Assembly (NCBI GenBank): GCA_003116975.1
Contig: BGKB01000058.1
Span: 124,001-188,000, forward strand
Source: Aurantiochytrium sp. KH105
Lineage: Eukaryota; Sar; Bigyra; Thraustochytrida; Thraustochytriidae
Length of the DNA stretch: 64,000 nt
Reading direction: 5' to 3'
Translations under genes and position numbers: made by a program
The notes under the pieces: model-generated
What the model was told of the DNA's origin: nothing
What the model saw: only the letters and a program-made list of their open reading frames with translations
Database searches by the model: none
In this document: positions 29,808-39,742 of the stretch, piece after piece
How positions within the stretch are numbered: position 1 is the first letter of the stretch
How the letters are laid out: each line of letters begins with the position of its first letter

Positions 29808-30709
29808 GATCCGTACGAGAGAGTCGTACACGAAGACTGGAGATAGCACGAAAGAAAGGCCAGGACTTGGGGGGGCTTGAACGCAAGCACGAGAGGGAGA
29901 GGTTTCGCGTGCGATTCCGCTTGCACACGTGCGTGCGTGCGTGCGTGCTTACTCTTTACGCTTGCGCTTGCGATTTCTCCCTTACTGCCACTTGCTCCGC
30001 TGCGCTACGGTGTTGCGTGCTTGTCCTCGTGCTTGCTTGCTCTCGTGTGCGCAGACCAGGGCCTTCTCTTTGCGGGTTTGCCTCGACGACGATTTCCTCT
30101 GCCGGCTGCACGCCCGCTCTCAAGACACTCATCACCTTAACTTAGGGGACAAAAAGCTTGTGTCGCTACGTAATTTTTTTTTTCCTTTTCGTGCCACTAC
30201 CTGATGCGTTCGTGACACGATTCTCAGGAGGTCACTGTTGAAAGCGTAGTTTCTTTCCTGGTGCCAACGACTGGTCGAATCATAGACTGGTGTCTATTTT
30301 CATGTATGTGCTTGTACATTTCACTTCACACTGTTGCGTTTCTGTATGCTTTTCGCTCATTTTGTTTTCTTCAGTTCAGAAGCTGGACGTAAGCAGGGCG
30401 CTCTTGCATAATCATTCTTGCGCCCCGCTCCCTCCTCCTCCCTTTTCGCGTTAAATTATCGCCCAGCCCACTCCAAACAAGAGAAAGAAAATGAAAACTC
30501 ATGGGGATCCCAAACAAGAAGTTTATTCATCAGTAGCCAGCCAAGCTAGCCTTGGGTCTAGGTCGACAAAGTAAGTTAGCAGCAGGTGGATGGCATCATT
30601 TCGGCATACGCGCATTTAATAGAATGCTTTGCATACTCCGCGCGAAGCTCGGGCACACACGCGAGCGCAAGAAGCAGGGAGCTTGCTTCCCTACATGGCC
30701 AGGTAAACT
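29808..30709. other. Intergenic region upstream of RING paralogue B
   Basis: About 900 bases with no supported gene. It includes a GTGC repeat at about 29930-29950, a CT/TTT-rich part and AT-richer DNA near the reticulon 3' end. TTTATT at 30522-30527 could be the AATAAA of the minus-strand reticulon gene. Confidence 0.55.
30522..30527 (-). terminator. Candidate polyadenylation signal AATAAA of the reticulon gene
   Basis: The complement reads AATAAA about 180 bases past the stop codon of the reticulon gene. It is in an AT-rich context but unconfirmed; protists often do not need this hexamer. Confidence 0.35.
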
Positions 30710-31324
30710 TTAGTTGCCCTTTCTCTTCCTGCTCGCACGCCTGCCACCGAAAGCCATCTCGGTAACCTCCCTAGAACGAGACATAATTCCGTCAAGGGCA
30801 TCCTGGTTGTATACGTAAATGACCGGGAGAACAAAAGCTCCCACCCAGCAGACCAGCAACACCACGGAAAGGGAGAGAACGCGACCCACGGCCGAGAGAA
30901 AGAGTAAAAAGGAGAATCCCTGGGCAAGACGAAAATAATCACTCGTCAACGAGAGGTCCTTGATGGACTCTTCGACAATGCGTAGCAGGTCGCCAGCGAT
31001 TTCCACGGCCGTGGCGACGGCGCTGGGCTCCGGCGTGAGGACAATCTTTTCTGCAAGGTCGACATTCTCGAACGCGATGCCACGGTCCTGCAGAAACGCA
31101 GCAAATCTGTACACGAGCAGCTGCAGGATCAAGATGGACCCTACCACGATCATGATGCCAACCTGGAAGACCTCGGTCAGCACGAACAAGCACACGCCCG
31201 CCAGGAGGTACAGGAGCGACTGCCCAGGGTTGTTCCACAACAGCACGTCTTCCACATCCTCCCTGACCTGATGTTGCTCGAGAACCTCGACTGCCGTCTC
31301 GGTCCACGTTTCTGCCGTCGCCAT
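30710..31324 (-). CDS. Reticulon-domain ER membrane protein (204 aa)
   Basis: The true start is the ATG complementing 31322-31324, preceded by a GCC-rich leader; the longer frame is Arg-rich leader sequence. Residues about 20-190 form a reticulon homology domain. The opening VEDVLLWNNPGQSLLYLLAG matches the usual (D)LLxWRxPxxS entry. A first long hydrophobic hairpin (about 35-70) follows, then a hydrophilic loop of about 60 residues, then a second hairpin (about 135-170). The C-terminus ends in a basic SRKRKGN tail, typical for ER retention. Reticulons shape tubular ER by wedging hairpins into the outer leaflet. The length of about 200 residues is normal for protist reticulons. Confidence 0.88.
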   Translation of the reverse strand: MATAETWTETAVEVLEQHQVREDVEDVLLWNNPGQSLLYLLAGVCLFVLTEVFQVGIMIVVGSILILQLLVYRFAAFLQDRGIAFENVDLAEKIVLTPEPSAVATAVEIAGDLLRIVEESIKDLSLTSDYFRLAQGFSFLLFLSAVGRVLSLSVVLLVCWVGAFVLPVIYVYNQDALDGIMSRSREVTEMAFGGRRASRKRKGN

Positions 31325-32052
31325 CTCCCCTCTTCCCGCCGCCGCCGCTGCTGCTGCTGCTGCTGCGCGCCGTCTCCCGCGTAGCTCAAGCAGCCGCGCG
31401 CGCCGCCTTCGTCCCTCCCGCACGTGTGCGCCGATGAGCCGCTCTCGGCCGCTCGCCCCGCCTCGGCGGACGCACCGGCGAAGCGGCGCCGCGCCGGTCC
31501 CTCGCGCCGCGCCCCGCCTGCCCCTCGCGCGCGCTGCCTCCGCCCGCCGCTGCCCGCTCGCCGCGCCGCGGAAGGTAGTCTTGGTCTCGGCTCTGCCGCT
31601 CGCTCGGCACGTGCACACGCGCACGCGCTCTTCGTTCTTTCTTTCCTCCTTTCGTTCCACTTGCGCGCGGCGGCCGCAAGTGCGCTATAACCGGCCCGCA
31701 CTGTGTTTTGCGGGTTTGCTCCACTGGCCTCCGGACCGCCGAGAGCGCCGACCGCGGCGTGCGAAGGAGGACCAACATCGTCAAGGCCGCGGGCGGGACG
31801 GAGGCGCCGCTGCCGCATGCGCGGAAGGGGCGCGAGGATCAAGTCTGGAGGCGGGAGAACGACGACGGGCTTGAGCTCGGATTGTGCTGAGGAAAGATGA
31901 TGTATACGTACTGGCAGCTGCAGACGATGTGAGAAACGACCTTTGGCACGTCGCAGGGGCGGCAGCGGCCCGGGGCGTCGAGATCGACTCTTCTTGCCCT
32001 CGTTCGCGATCAACTTAGGAAGTCGTCAGAAGCTCTTACAAGGATGCAGCAG

Positions 32053-32120
<68 letters not shown>
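32053..32120. repeat. (TCAA)17 tetranucleotide microsatellite
   Basis: Seventeen uninterrupted TCAA copies. Degenerate islands (CAGTCAATCAACCAGTC) continue to about 32190, which suggests a longer decayed array. Confidence 0.95.
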
Positions 32121-32123
<3 letters not shown>

Positions 32124-32275
32124 TGGCAATCACCCACCACTGGCCAGTCACTGTCTGTCGCAGTGTGAGTGGCCAGTCAATCAACCAGTCATTCACAGTA
32201 GTATCACAATCAAGCTGGCCGTGGCAATCACAATGTGGATGGATGGGCCAATGCATGAAAGAAAGACTTGGCGTG

Positions 32276-32302
32276 GCGTGGCTTGGCTTGGCTTGGCTTG
32301 GC
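32276..32302. repeat. GGCTT pentanucleotide run
   Basis: About four to five copies of GGCTT in tandem, preceded by a GGCGT variant. It lies in intergenic DNA. Confidence 0.85.
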
Positions 32303-32566
32303 AAGTGAACTTTCCGCTACTGCGCCAAAGGTGGCGCCACTTTGCCGCCAAGCGCCGCTGCCGGAGTCGCCTGTTGCGAAACTTCGACTTGCACGGAAAA
32401 TACCGCCTCCCGAAGTAAGGAGAGCGAGTGTCGCCAGGTCGAGTAAGAGCGCAGTATAAAACCGGACTTTGTCTGTCGACGAGGCTACTATACAGCTTGA
32501 AACATGTTACGAACCGGAAAGATAAGGCATACAGATTGAAATTCCAGTAAAGTATTATGACATTAT

Positions 32567-35500
32567 TCAGGTGTGTGGGCCGATGATGCGCTTGCGCTTG
32601 GCGAACGAGGGCGAGTGTTTGGAGGAAGAAGAAGTAGAAGAAGAAGTGAGGTCAAAAGACGAGCGCTTCGCGCTCTTCTGCGACTTTGACGCCTTGGCTT
32701 CCTTCCTTCTCTTCTTTTTCCTCATCTTCTTTTCTGCGCGTTTCTGCTCCGCACGTTTCTGTTCCGCGCGGACCGTCTCCTCGTCCAATCCCTCGGAGTC
32801 GCTCTCCTCATCGCCTGATGAGACAATGACGATTGGGTCAATACTCGTCCCAAACTCACCGATCGCAGGACCGGGTTTGAGATAGCTCAGAGCAGGCATT
32901 GGCTCATATGTAGGGCGAAAAGCCTCGAGTGGGTCCGGAGCGTCCTGGGTCGACGCTATATCGCTATTATCTTCCTCGTCCTCACTGAGAATGCAAATAA
33001 CATTTTGATTCTCAATTTGCTTCGCCACGTTCTTCGCAAGGCGTTTCGTCCTCTCCTCCGCCTCTTTCGCCTTGGCCAAATCGTATGGAACAATGCGCTT
33101 CACGCTCATGACACCTGCATCCAGATGGAGCTTGCTGGACTTCTTTTGTTCCGCCCGCACGAGCTTTGCCCACGACGTCATGCTCTTGATAATAGGCTCG
33201 AGGAGAGCATGCAACTGACCTTGAGGTCCAGTGCTGCGCCCCAGGGCGTCTGCGATGTCCTTAGTCGACACAAGCAGAGAGTACGAGGTCGTCTCGCGAA
33301 GAGACTGACTAATCGACTCTGCGGCTGCCTTGGCCTTTTTCCGTTGCGGTCGAGCCTCGAGCCTGGTCTGACTTCGGTCTGCTTTCGCAGGGGAGCTCTT
33401 AACATTCGATGACGAGGAGGAGGACGACGACGAAGACGACGCTGCACTTGGATTGGCCGTCGAGACCCCAAGCTGGCCCGACGGATTCGAGAGAGCGTGC
33501 ATCACAGGGACAACTTCCTCAACCCGTGCCCAAACAGTCTTGATTGGATCCACGCGAAGACTTTCTCCGCCACGGTGCTTCAGGTCAAAGAGCATTGCAA
33601 GTGGGCTGTGGGTCAAAAGAATCGCGAAAGCTTTCCGCACAGCGTCGAGACTTTGGAGTGAATCGACAGAGGACTTGCCGAGGTCGTCCCTGTCCACCAT
33701 CCCTTCGTGTGCTGCAAAGTAAAGAGCGTTCCAGGCTGATTCAATAAAGCCGCCTTCGTCGCCACCGGACCAGCTAAACTCTGATTCCGCGAGGATCTTG
33801 CCCAGAAGCGGCAGGTTTTCCTCGTTGCACACGAGCAGGATGACGAAGTTGCACTGCTCGCAGTAGCTCTTCTTATTCAAGCTCGCCCTCCCACTACCGG
33901 CGCCATTGAAAAAGTGGTTCTCGCAAAACCATGCCTTGTTGCGACCGGTAATTTCACCCCGCGCAACATCCATGGCACAGCACATTTCGCAGCGATGCGT
34001 ACCCACCGCCTTGCAGCCCTTGTGCGCACATTGGCCATGCTTTTGGCAGAGCAAGGGCGGTCGCGGCTCTTCCACGTCGGCCCCAGACGTCCTGTCGCTC
34101 GCCATCGCCTGACCAGGATTGTCCACGAAGCAGGCAATCTGCGTCGGCGAAGACATGCACTCCTGGCAACTGTCGCATTTCAGACACTTGGGACAGCAAT
34201 CCAAGTTGAGGCCCAGCACTGGCGTCAATCGAAAGTATGTTTTCTTCGCGCACGTCAGGCAGACACCGTCCTGGCAATAGTCACATGAAACCACATTGTT
34301 CTCCCGACACTGTTCACCGCACATGCCGCACTTGTTGTGGAAACTGCAAAACACCTGGACCGAGCCATCAAAGTTGACATAGGTGCAAGGCCGGTTCTTG
34401 TCTCTATCCAAAATCTTGTTTGGACGTTTCTCCTCGACACAGTGCATGCAGACAGCATGACCTTGGCAAAGGTTCACGCGCCCGTCCCCGTTCCCTTGTT
34501 CAAAGTTCTGGTAAAGCCCAGAACACCGTTTCTCGGGATCATCCTGCATCACGCAGACACGAGAAACGGCCTCGGCGGCCGAGGACATTGATATCGCTGC
34601 AGATTTGACGACCATGCTTCCGTTTGCGTCAAGCGAGAGATCCCCAGACTTGATGAGGCCATGTGCTCCTAACTTGCCCGTGCGCCGCACGCTCGAAACT
34701 GCGCAGCTCAAGCACCTTGCTTGGCCCTTTCGGAGGACCTGCGCCTGAGAAAGAATTCTCTTGGCGTCCGGGGTCAGCTTCTCCTTGCACATGACCTCTG
34801 CGAGTCCTGCCAAGCCACCAGGGATAAACGAGCACGCTTGCGTACTGTCGTATGCGAGCATTTTCCGGCCACATTTGCACCGAATAATTTCGTCATCGTT
34901 CAGAGCAGAGGTGATGCCGCGCAACTTGATCATGTCCTCGAGTAAATTGGAGACTTCCGAGTCTGGGGCTCTCGCGAGTTTTTGAAAAAAGTTGCGGTAT
35001 AGGAACTTGGCGTTCTTCTTTGAGACGTTTACCATGCGAAACTCCGGCCGCAACTTGCCTCCTGGACGGTCCTCATCGGCGGTCGCTACCTGCTGCGAGC
35101 CTTGCGTTGGGTCGTACGCCTGTGTCACTGGCTGCTGCTCACTTTGCTGGTTCTGCTGACTGTTGATCGGCTGACCTTCGCCAACGATCGCCTCTTCGAG
35201 GTCGCCAATAAACTTGTCCACGTCGTGCCTCAAGGCCGCAACAACAACATCACTTTGCGAGACCGGGTCTTCGCCCAGCGCGCTATTCACACTTTCCTGC
35301 GTCGCGGGGCCCAAGTCTGAAAGCGAAGACTGCGACTGCGAGCTCTCTTGCGAGGCTCCTTTGCCGTCGCCAAGAACCGAGTCCGTCGGCTTTTGCGCGC
35401 GAGCCGGCACGACGTTGACGGCCTTGGTCTCTTTCTTCTGTTTCTGTGCTGCCGCTTCGGTGTCTCGCTTCGTCGCCTGCAATCCATTGGAGTGCGCCAT

Positions 35501-38500
35501 CTGCGGGTTGTGCGCTTTCTTTTGCGCGTGGGCTGCTTGCTGTTGCTTTTCTTTCTGACGCTGCATTTGCTGTTGTTGTTGCATCAGCTGTTGTTGTTGC
35601 ATCAGCTGTTGTTGTTGCATTAGCTGTTGTTGTTGCATTAGCTGTTGTTGTTGCATTAGCTGTTGTTGTTGCATTTGCTGCTGACGCTGCATTTGCTGTT
35701 GTTGCATTTGCTGTTGCATTTGTTGTTGCATTTGTTGTCGATTTTGTTGTCGTTTTTGTGGTCGCGGTGTTTCCGCTGGGGCCGTGTTTTGCACTTTTGG
35801 AAGCACCTGGCCAGGTGTTGCCTGCCCTGGAGCATTTGCTTCGGTCTCAGAATCCGAGCTTTGCGGAGCCTCGTAGTCTTCATCACTGTCGGCGCCAGGA
35901 GACGATGGCTGAGGAGGCAAGCTCAAGCGTGCGCTCCTGCGCCGTGTCGCCTTGCTGCCAAGTGCCTTCAAGAATGGATCACGCGATTTCTTCGTCCTGG
36001 TGGAAGGCCGCAAATCGTCCAGTGCTTCGCTGATGAGACTCGATCCAACCTGCTGTGCAGCTCGTGCAGCACGCGCAGACACAGATTCACGAGTGCTTGC
36101 ACTTTGAGGCTGAGCGTTTGAAGCCTCTGTGCGTCGCGACGGTTCACCTGGCTGTGCAGATTGCTTTGCTGGAGCAGTATTCGTCGAAGAACGAGACGAT
36201 CTTGAGACCCCTGCTTTAGCAGTCGTAGAAGAGGAGGAAGAGGATGACGACGCTGGAACCAATTCCGCTGTCGGTGATGCATTATCGACGGGCCCGCGAA
36301 CCTTTCCTGCGGTGGCGAGCTCTTGGTTGAGTCCTTCGAGCGCAGTGAGCGCGTCTTCCTCTTGCGTGCCAATGACAAGGTCTTCATCATCATCGGGCTC
36401 GGTTTGAGCAACGATTGCGGATGACCTGCGGGATTTTGAGGCTTTTTTCTGCGAATTAGCGACAGGTGCTGACGCAGCAGCTGATGTAGACGATGCTTTT
36501 TTTGAGACCGGCGCGGCGCGAGAGAGCTCAGGATTCTCGATTTCCTTCCCTCGTTTTGCGGGGACTGATCGCTTGGACAATTTCGGGCCCTTGGCGCCCT
36601 GGCCGCGCGCATGCGCATTGACAACCTCAGACGAAGTATGAGATGAGTTTTCGTCGTCAACCTCCATGTCGGCGGCCCCATCTTCTTCATGACTACCCAG
36701 TGTTTTATCGTCATGGACCTCATCGTCGCTGGAGTCTGCATTTTCGTCGTCTTGGCGACTCTTCTCTTCCTTGCCAGATGTAGCCGGCGTTGTTCGCGCG
36801 GCCATCCGAGCAGATGCGCGACGCGGAGTCTTCTTTTCTTCAGCGCCATCTTTCCCGTCGATGGTCTTTTGCGCGGTGGCATCACTGTTTGCACTCGTCG
36901 TCGCCACCGCCGCTGCTGTCGCCGCAGTCGTCGTCGCCGTCGCCGTCGTAGCAGTAGCAGCAGCAGTACGATCGACAGGCTCCGACTGAGCAGCCTGATC
37001 AAGACTCTCTGCGGCTGGCGGAGGCGGGCGACTTTGCGTCTTCTTGATGGCGAGAGCGAGGTCCGGCACTTTGAACTTTCTAGAACGCGAGTACGCTTGC
37101 TTGCTCGGCTCAAAGAACTCTTCGACAAGACCCTTTTTCAGACGCCAGCTCCGGGTGCGCTGCGTCCCAAAGATAAAGTCGGAACGTCGCTTAATCTTGT
37201 CAAACCGCTGGTGCGAGACAAGCGCCAACTTGGTGGACCAGAGCCGAGCATAACTATGAACGCGCTCGCGCTCGTTTTCAAGTTGTGAAAGAGGGATGTT
37301 CGGCTGCAGGCGATGCATCTCTTCGGCACTCAAGAGATACTCGTCCATGTCACGAGGAAAAGCGCGGCGCAGACGACCTTCGCGCTGCTCAGACTTGGCA
37401 TTTGTGGAGGTGTTGGTTTGCATACAGCTCACCGCGAGACCCGGGTCGCTGTAGGCGCGGTCGAGAAAGTTGACCACAAAAAGGACGTTGATTTTGGCCG
37501 ACTTGAAAAGCTCCAACATTTCCTCGTCAGACCCAACCTGCTTTCTCACGTAACGCTTCTCGCTCTTGCTCCACTTGAGCCAGAGCCGAATCTCGCCACC
37601 CGGCATGAGGGCGCCAAAGGACACCTTGACGCCGCCAAGACGTCGAGGCTTATCGTCTCTCGAGTCCTCGATCAGACGGATGATATACTCTATCTGCGTT
37701 TTTTCCCGCATGTGAAAGAGGGCACGCCGTTTGACCCACTTGAAGCAAAGTTGCTGCAATTGCGCGTTGCGATGGCCCTGATGCAGCGCCTTGATAGAGC
37801 TCTCCTCCTCGGGCCGCGGCGAGGCCGACGGCGTCGATTCTGTATTTTCCTTTGTCGGCCCAGACGGGGTGACTCGGTCATCGAGGGGGTTGCCCTCGAA
37901 TGCCAGATTGAGCACGGACATGCACAGGTGAAACCACGCATCGAGCTGTACATTTTCGTGGCCATCGGTGCGGAGGATCCAGAGACTCGAGACCGTGCCG
38001 TCCCGCACGGCATCGGACAGGGAAAATCCATTCGGATAATCGTCCCACTGAATTGTGCACATGGTGCATTCGTTTTGTGCGGGACAGTGGTTGCTAGGAT
38101 CATGATACGCCATGCGCTTGCAGTCCCGAAAGTCCACTGTCGAGAACACGTTGTTGTAGTAATGGTACAAATCAGTGGTGGCCGAGAACCAGAATTGGAA
38201 AGAAAAGCGACGAACACGCGCGAGAAAATTCTTGCTCTGCGACTTGTCTGCTTTGGTGTCAATACCCTGTTCCTCGTCATAATGCGACATGGACACCTCA
38301 AATCCAGGAAAATTGAGAATAGAGCCCTCCGACTTGAAGCCTTGAATCGTGCCAAAAGCCACCATCCAAAACAAAGCATCGTGTTCCGTCTCCTTTTGAG
38401 CTGTGTCGAGTTTGGTGCCTGGCTTTAAAAAGTGCACATACAAGTGATCGATACCGCTCATCGATCCCCCGTTGAAGGTAACTCTCGCCAACACGTTGGG

Positions 38501-39742
38501 TAACGTCGCGATGATACGACTCGTTTCATCGCGAAACCCGCGCGCCACCACCAGCTCTTTGGACAATTTCTCCTTGCCGCGCTCCCCATTTGCATATCTG
38601 ACGGGAACAGTCCAGTTATCATGGATCAAGTCTCCAATAATGATGTATTCAGGGGTGCATAGCACCGGCGCGCCCTTGCCCTTCCCTTTTAAGTCGCCCC
38701 ACGCGGTGTTTAAAATATTCTGCGCTTGTTCGGTGGACAAAAACTGTGACTGCAGGTCAAAACTGTTGCGAAAGTTATCAATTGACTTGGTAAAGGCGCT
38801 GGCGATGATGCTGCGCTCCGAGACAAGATTTCCATCGCGCAAAAAGGCTTTGTCAGGCCCCGGTCGCGGCTCGGCAAGCTTGCGCGAGGCGCGGACCAAG
38901 TCGGCGAGCGAGGCCCGCGAGTCAAGCTTGAGAGAGGCTATCGTGAGTAATTTCACAGGGACACGAATGTAATTCGCCGGCAAGAGCGACTGCAAGAGTG
39001 CAGCGCCCAGCTTACCAGCGCCCGTGCAAGCACGCATGCAGACACCGTAATTGTCCAAAAGAGCGAGTTCGCCGTTCTCCCAATCGCCAGAAAACAGTCT
39101 GTATAGGTAAAGAACCTGAACGTAGCGTAAAAGACCAGATGGGAACTGCGCTTTTTTCGCGTCGAGACGCAAGAAATTCTCGAGCGACATTTGTCGCTGT
39201 TCGTGCATCGTCTCGTCAAGGCGAGCGAAATCAGGATTACCTTCCGAGTCAAGAAAGGTGTCTTGCCGTCGGCTTCTGAGCTCTTCGCATGCAGCGTTTA
39301 GGCCCTTGACAAGATCGCGTCGAGGACCAGCCATGAAGAGTTTCATGAGGAGTAAGGACTCCTCCTTGAGCCACCACTGTTCGTATGTGAGACCCTCGAG
39401 CATCTTGCCGGAAGACGCCGGGAACTTGAAGTCGCTCGCGCCATCGACAAGGTGCCTTTGTGCAGACTGTGCCAAGCAGCTATCCAGGTCAAAGTGGGTT
39501 TCGTTGTTTTCGATTCTGGTGCACCTACGAATGAGCTTGAGCCGCTCGTTGAGCGCCGCCTCGGTCGACTCGCCCCTCACGCGGGATTGCTCAAAGTACG
39601 ACGCGCGTAGATTCTCCTTTTTACCTGACACAGAGACGAGTTCCATATCACGCAAGAAAGTGCCCGAGTTCGCGTCGCCGTTATTCACAGCAGGGATCTC
39701 CTCGCCACCCGCACCTTGATCGGTCCCAGACTGTTTGGCCAT
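32567..39742 (-). CDS. Very large Cys-rich, Gln-rich nuclear-type protein of unknown family (2391 aa)
   Basis: The gene starts at the ATG complementing 39740-39742. Residues about 80-880 form a folded region with no family I recognise (e.g. FWMVAFGTIQGFKSEGSILN and RRFSFQFWFSATTDLYHYYN). About 930-1560 is low complexity: acidic, Ser-rich and basic stretches and a QQQQLM repeat at about 1329-1394. Residues about 1610-1965 are Cys/His-rich. Visible pairs are CKCGRKM, CQGHAVCMHC, CSFHNKCGMCGEQC, CDYCQDGVCLTC, CCPKCLKCDSCQEC, HRCEMCC and YCEQC, which suggest several zinc-binding modules of PHD, ADD or RING type. The C-terminus is Ser-rich and ends with Lys/Arg clusters (KKMRKKKRRKEAKASK) that look like nuclear localisation signals. 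A chromatin role is plausible but inferred. No catalytic domain is recognisable. Confidence 0.75.
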   Translation of the reverse strand: MAKQSGTDQGAGGEEIPAVNNGDANSGTFLRDMELVSVSGKKENLRASYFEQSRVRGESTEAALNERLKLIRRCTRIENNETHFDLDSCLAQSAQRHLVDGASDFKFPASSGKMLEGLTYEQWWLKEESLLLMKLFMAGPRRDLVKGLNAACEELRSRRQDTFLDSEGNPDFARLDETMHEQRQMSLENFLRLDAKKAQFPSGLLRYVQVLYLYRLFSGDWENGELALLDNYGVCMRACTGAGKLGAALLQSLLPANYIRVPVKLLTIASLKLDSRASLADLVRASRKLAEPRPGPDKAFLRDGNLVSERSIIASAFTKSIDNFRNSFDLQSQFLSTEQAQNILNTAWGDLKGKGKGAPVLCTPEYIIIGDLIHDNWTVPVRYANGERGKEKLSKELVVARGFRDETSRIIATLPNVLARVTFNGGSMSGIDHLYVHFLKPGTKLDTAQKETEHDALFWMVAFGTIQGFKSEGSILNFPGFEVSMSHYDEEQGIDTKADKSQSKNFLARVRRFSFQFWFSATTDLYHYYNNVFSTVDFRDCKRMAYHDPSNHCPAQNECTMCTIQWDDYPNGFSLSDAVRDGTVSSLWILRTDGHENVQLDAWFHLCMSVLNLAFEGNPLDDRVTPSGPTKENTESTPSASPRPEEESSIKALHQGHRNAQLQQLCFKWVKRRALFHMREKTQIEYIIRLIEDSRDDKPRRLGGVKVSFGALMPGGEIRLWLKWSKSEKRYVRKQVGSDEEMLELFKSAKINVLFVVNFLDRAYSDPGLAVSCMQTNTSTNAKSEQREGRLRRAFPRDMDEYLLSAEEMHRLQPNIPLSQLENERERVHSYARLWSTKLALVSHQRFDKIKRRSDFIFGTQRTRSWRLKKGLVEEFFEPSKQAYSRSRKFKVPDLALAIKKTQSRPPPPAAESLDQAAQSEPVDRTAAATATTATATTTAATAAAVATTSANSDATAQKTIDGKDGAEEKKTPRRASARMAARTTPATSGKEEKSRQDDENADSSDDEVHDDKTLGSHEEDGAADMEVDDENSSHTSSEVVNAHARGQGAKGPKLSKRSVPAKRGKEIENPELSRAAPVSKKASSTSAAASAPVANSQKKASKSRRSSAIVAQTEPDDDEDLVIGTQEEDALTALEGLNQELATAGKVRGPVDNASPTAELVPASSSSSSSSTTAKAGVSRSSRSSTNTAPAKQSAQPGEPSRRTEASNAQPQSASTRESVSARAARAAQQVGSSLISEALDDLRPSTRTKKSRDPFLKALGSKATRRRSARLSLPPQPSSPGADSDEDYEAPQSSDSETEANAPGQATPGQVLPKVQNTAPAETPRPQKRQQNRQQMQQQMQQQMQQQQMQRQQQMQQQQLMQQQQLMQQQQLMQQQQLMQQQQLMQQQQQMQRQKEKQQQAAHAQKKAHNPQMAHSNGLQATKRDTEAAAQKQKKETKAVNVVPARAQKPTDSVLGDGKGASQESSQSQSSLSDLGPATQESVNSALGEDPVSQSDVVVAALRHDVDKFIGDLEEAIVGEGQPINSQQNQQSEQQPVTQAYDPTQGSQQVATADEDRPGGKLRPEFRMVNVSKKNAKFLYRNFFQKLARAPDSEVSNLLEDMIKLRGITSALNDDEIIRCKCGRKMLAYDSTQACSFIPGGLAGLAEVMCKEKLTPDAKRILSQAQVLRKGQARCLSCAVSSVRRTGKLGAHGLIKSGDLSLDANGSMVVKSAAISMSSAAEAVSRVCVMQDDPEKRCSGLYQNFEQGNGDGRVNLCQGHAVCMHCVEEKRPNKILDRDKNRPCTYVNFDGSVQVFCSFHNKCGMCGEQCRENNVVSCDYCQDGVCLTCAKKTYFRLTPVLGLNLDCCPKCLKCDSCQECMSSPTQIACFVDNPGQAMASDRTSGADVEEPRPPLLCQKHGQCAHKGCKAVGTHRCEMCCAMDVARGEITGRNKAWFCENHFFNGAGSGRASLNKKSYCEQCNFVILLVCNEENLPLLGKILAESEFSWSGGDEGGFIESAWNALYFAAHEGMVDRDDLGKSSVDSLQSLDAVRKAFAILLTHSPLAMLFDLKHRGGESLRVDPIKTVWARVEEVVPVMHALSNPSGQLGVSTANPSAASSSSSSSSSSSNVKSSPAKADRSQTRLEARPQRKKAKAAAESISQSLRETTSYSLLVSTKDIADALGRSTGPQGQLHALLEPIIKSMTSWAKLVRAEQKKSSKLHLDAGVMSVKRIVPYDLAKAKEAEERTKRLAKNVAKQIENQNVICILSEDEEDNSDIASTQDAPDPLEAFRPTYEPMPALSYLKPGPAIGEFGTSIDPIVIVSSGDEESDSEGLDEETVRAEQKRAEQKRAEKKMRKKKRRKEAKASKSQKSAKRSSFDLTSSSTSSSSKHSPSFAKRKRIIGPHT
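35571..35690 (-). repeat. 18-bp coding repeat (QQQQLM)n
   Basis: Five to six near-identical 18-bp units encode QQQQLM within the 2391-residue protein, embedded in a longer Gln/Met tract. CAA and CAG codons alternate and the repeats differ by single synonymous changes. Confidence 0.85.

Larger units (their letters stand above)
31325..32566. other. Upstream region of reticulon with simple repeats
   Basis: About 1.24 kb without a supported gene. The left half is very GC-rich (reticulon leader and promoter). The right half holds a (TCAA)17 array at 32053-32120, a GGCTT run at about 32276-32302 and a lone TATAAAA at 32455-32461 on the plus strand. Confidence 0.55.
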
